Shown here: positions 6,362-6,703 of the stretch, in pieces
Numbering within the stretch: the first letter of the stretch is position 1
Layout: every line of letters begins with the position of its first letter
NCBI GenBank assembly: GCA_014380605.1
Contig: JACMJO010000517.1
Span: 1-6,703, forward strand
Length of the DNA: 6,703 nucleotides
From: Fimbriimonadaceae bacterium
GTDB taxonomy: Bacteria; Armatimonadota; Fimbriimonadia; Fimbriimonadales; Fimbriimonadaceae
Direction of reading: 5' to 3'
The notes under the pieces: generated by a model
What the model was told of the DNA's origin: nothing
What the model saw: only the letters and a program-made list of their open reading frames with translations
The model's database searches: none
Program-made: the position numbers and the translations under genes

Positions 6362-6703
6362 ATGGCAAGCAAAGGACACTCTAACGGTATTCACGTCTTC
6401 CCAATCGGGATGTATATCAAGACGCTTGTGGTATTGCTGGTTTTGATGGTCTTGACCATTGCGGTCGCACAGGTGAACCTTGCTCACGTTTTTGCCGATC
6501 GTGGCTGGTCGCCTGCTTTAGGTTCGGTCGCTAACAATGTCATCGCCATGACCATTGCCGTGATCAAGGGGATGTTGGTCATCTCGTTCTTCATGCACGT
6601 GAAGTTTGGTTCGGACCTGGTGAAGCTTTGGGCGATGACCGGGTTTGTTTGGGTCACCCTGATGCTGTTCATCCTCATGGACTACGGCACAAGGAAGTTC
6701 GAA
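6362..6703 (+). CDS. coxD: Cytochrome c oxidase subunit IV, prokaryotic type (3' partial)
   Basis: The frame opens with ATG at 6362 and stays open for 114 codons to the window end. It has three hydrophobic helices, at about residues 18-36, 57-78 and 88-107. The pattern NNVIAMTIAVIKGMLVISFF, then MHVKFGSDLVKLW and, near the end, LMDYGTRK (105-112), is that of the bacterial COX4 family: the small accessory subunit encoded after coxC that supports assembly or stability of subunits I and III. The protein is probably nearly complete, since the DYxTR motif usually lies close to the C-terminus; only a few codons and the stop should lie beyond 6703. No clear Shine-Dalgarno is seen before the start, so translation may depend on the coxC stop 4 nt upstream. 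No functional oddities are visible. Confidence 0.9.
   Translation, partial: MASKGHSNGIHVFPIGMYIKTLVVLLVLMVLTIAVAQVNLAHVFADRGWSPALGSVANNVIAMTIAVIKGMLVISFFMHVKFGSDLVKLWAMTGFVWVTLMLFILMDYGTRKFE

Larger units (their letters stand above)
1..6703 (+). other. ACIII-cytochrome c oxidase gene cluster (probable single operon, both ends cut)
   Basis: Eight co-directional genes fill the window with gaps of at most 20 nt and three overlapping junctions (1 nt at 365, 11 nt at 1545-1555, 1 nt at 3977). No candidate terminator or promoter is visible between them, so one transcript is the simplest reading. The order (ActE, ActF, small membrane protein, SCO, CoxB, CoxA, CoxC, CoxD) is the known arrangement in which Alternative Complex III genes are followed by those of an A-family cytochrome c oxidase. 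The first gene lacks its start and the last lacks its stop inside the window. Co-transcription is inferred from spacing only. Confidence 0.85.

Overview
The window is a compact, single-strand respiratory gene cluster. It has eight genes, all on the + strand, with almost no non-coding DNA: the gaps are 1, 20, 2 and 4 nt, and three junctions overlap. The order is actE (5' end missing) - actF - small one-helix membrane protein - SCO copper chaperone - coxB (fused to cytochrome c) - coxA - coxC - coxD (3' end missing). This is the distal half of an Alternative Complex III (ACIII, quinol:cytochrome c oxidoreductase) operon running directly into an aa3/caa3-type cytochrome c oxidase operon. actABCD would be expected upstream of position 1.

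How the genes work together: ACIII oxidises menaquinol or ubiquinol in the membrane and passes electrons to c-type hemes. ActE is its mono-heme cytochrome c subunit and ActF is one of its two PsrC/NrfD-like integral membrane subunits. Electrons then reach the cytochrome c domain fused to CoxB, pass to CuA in CoxB, and go on to heme a and the heme a3/CuB centre in CoxA, where O2 is reduced. The SCO protein probably loads copper into CuA. CoxC and CoxD are the accessory membrane subunits. Co-transcription of both complexes fits the known physical ACIII:aa3 association in other bacteria.

Region by region: 1-365 actE; 365-1555 actF; 1545-1982 small membrane protein; 1984-2820 SCO; 2841-3977 coxB; 3977-5671 coxA; 5674-6357 coxC; 6362-6703 coxD. 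No RNA genes, mobile elements, repeats, CRISPR, convincing promoter or terminator were seen, and no gene-free stretch exceeds 20 nt. The - strand ORFs are antisense shadows of real genes.

Organism: an aerobic, moderately GC-rich bacterium using ACIII in place of (or beside) cytochrome bc1. This layout occurs in Armatimonadota (Fimbriimonadia), Acidobacteriota, Planctomycetota, Verrucomicrobiota, Bacteroidota/Rhodothermota and Chloroflexota. I lean towards Armatimonadota or a neighbour, but only weakly, from general feel and not from a diagnostic marker.

The most unusual signal is that the three residues that normally bind the non-redox Mg/Mn ion at the CoxA/CoxB interface all appear to be replaced, in two separate genes (CoxB Glu to Met; CoxA His-Asp to Thr-Ala), while all heme and copper ligands are intact. 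The oxidase is also of the A2 type (Tyr-Ser instead of the D-channel Glu). I see no wholly new biological system here; the cluster is a recognisable one with some notable variations.
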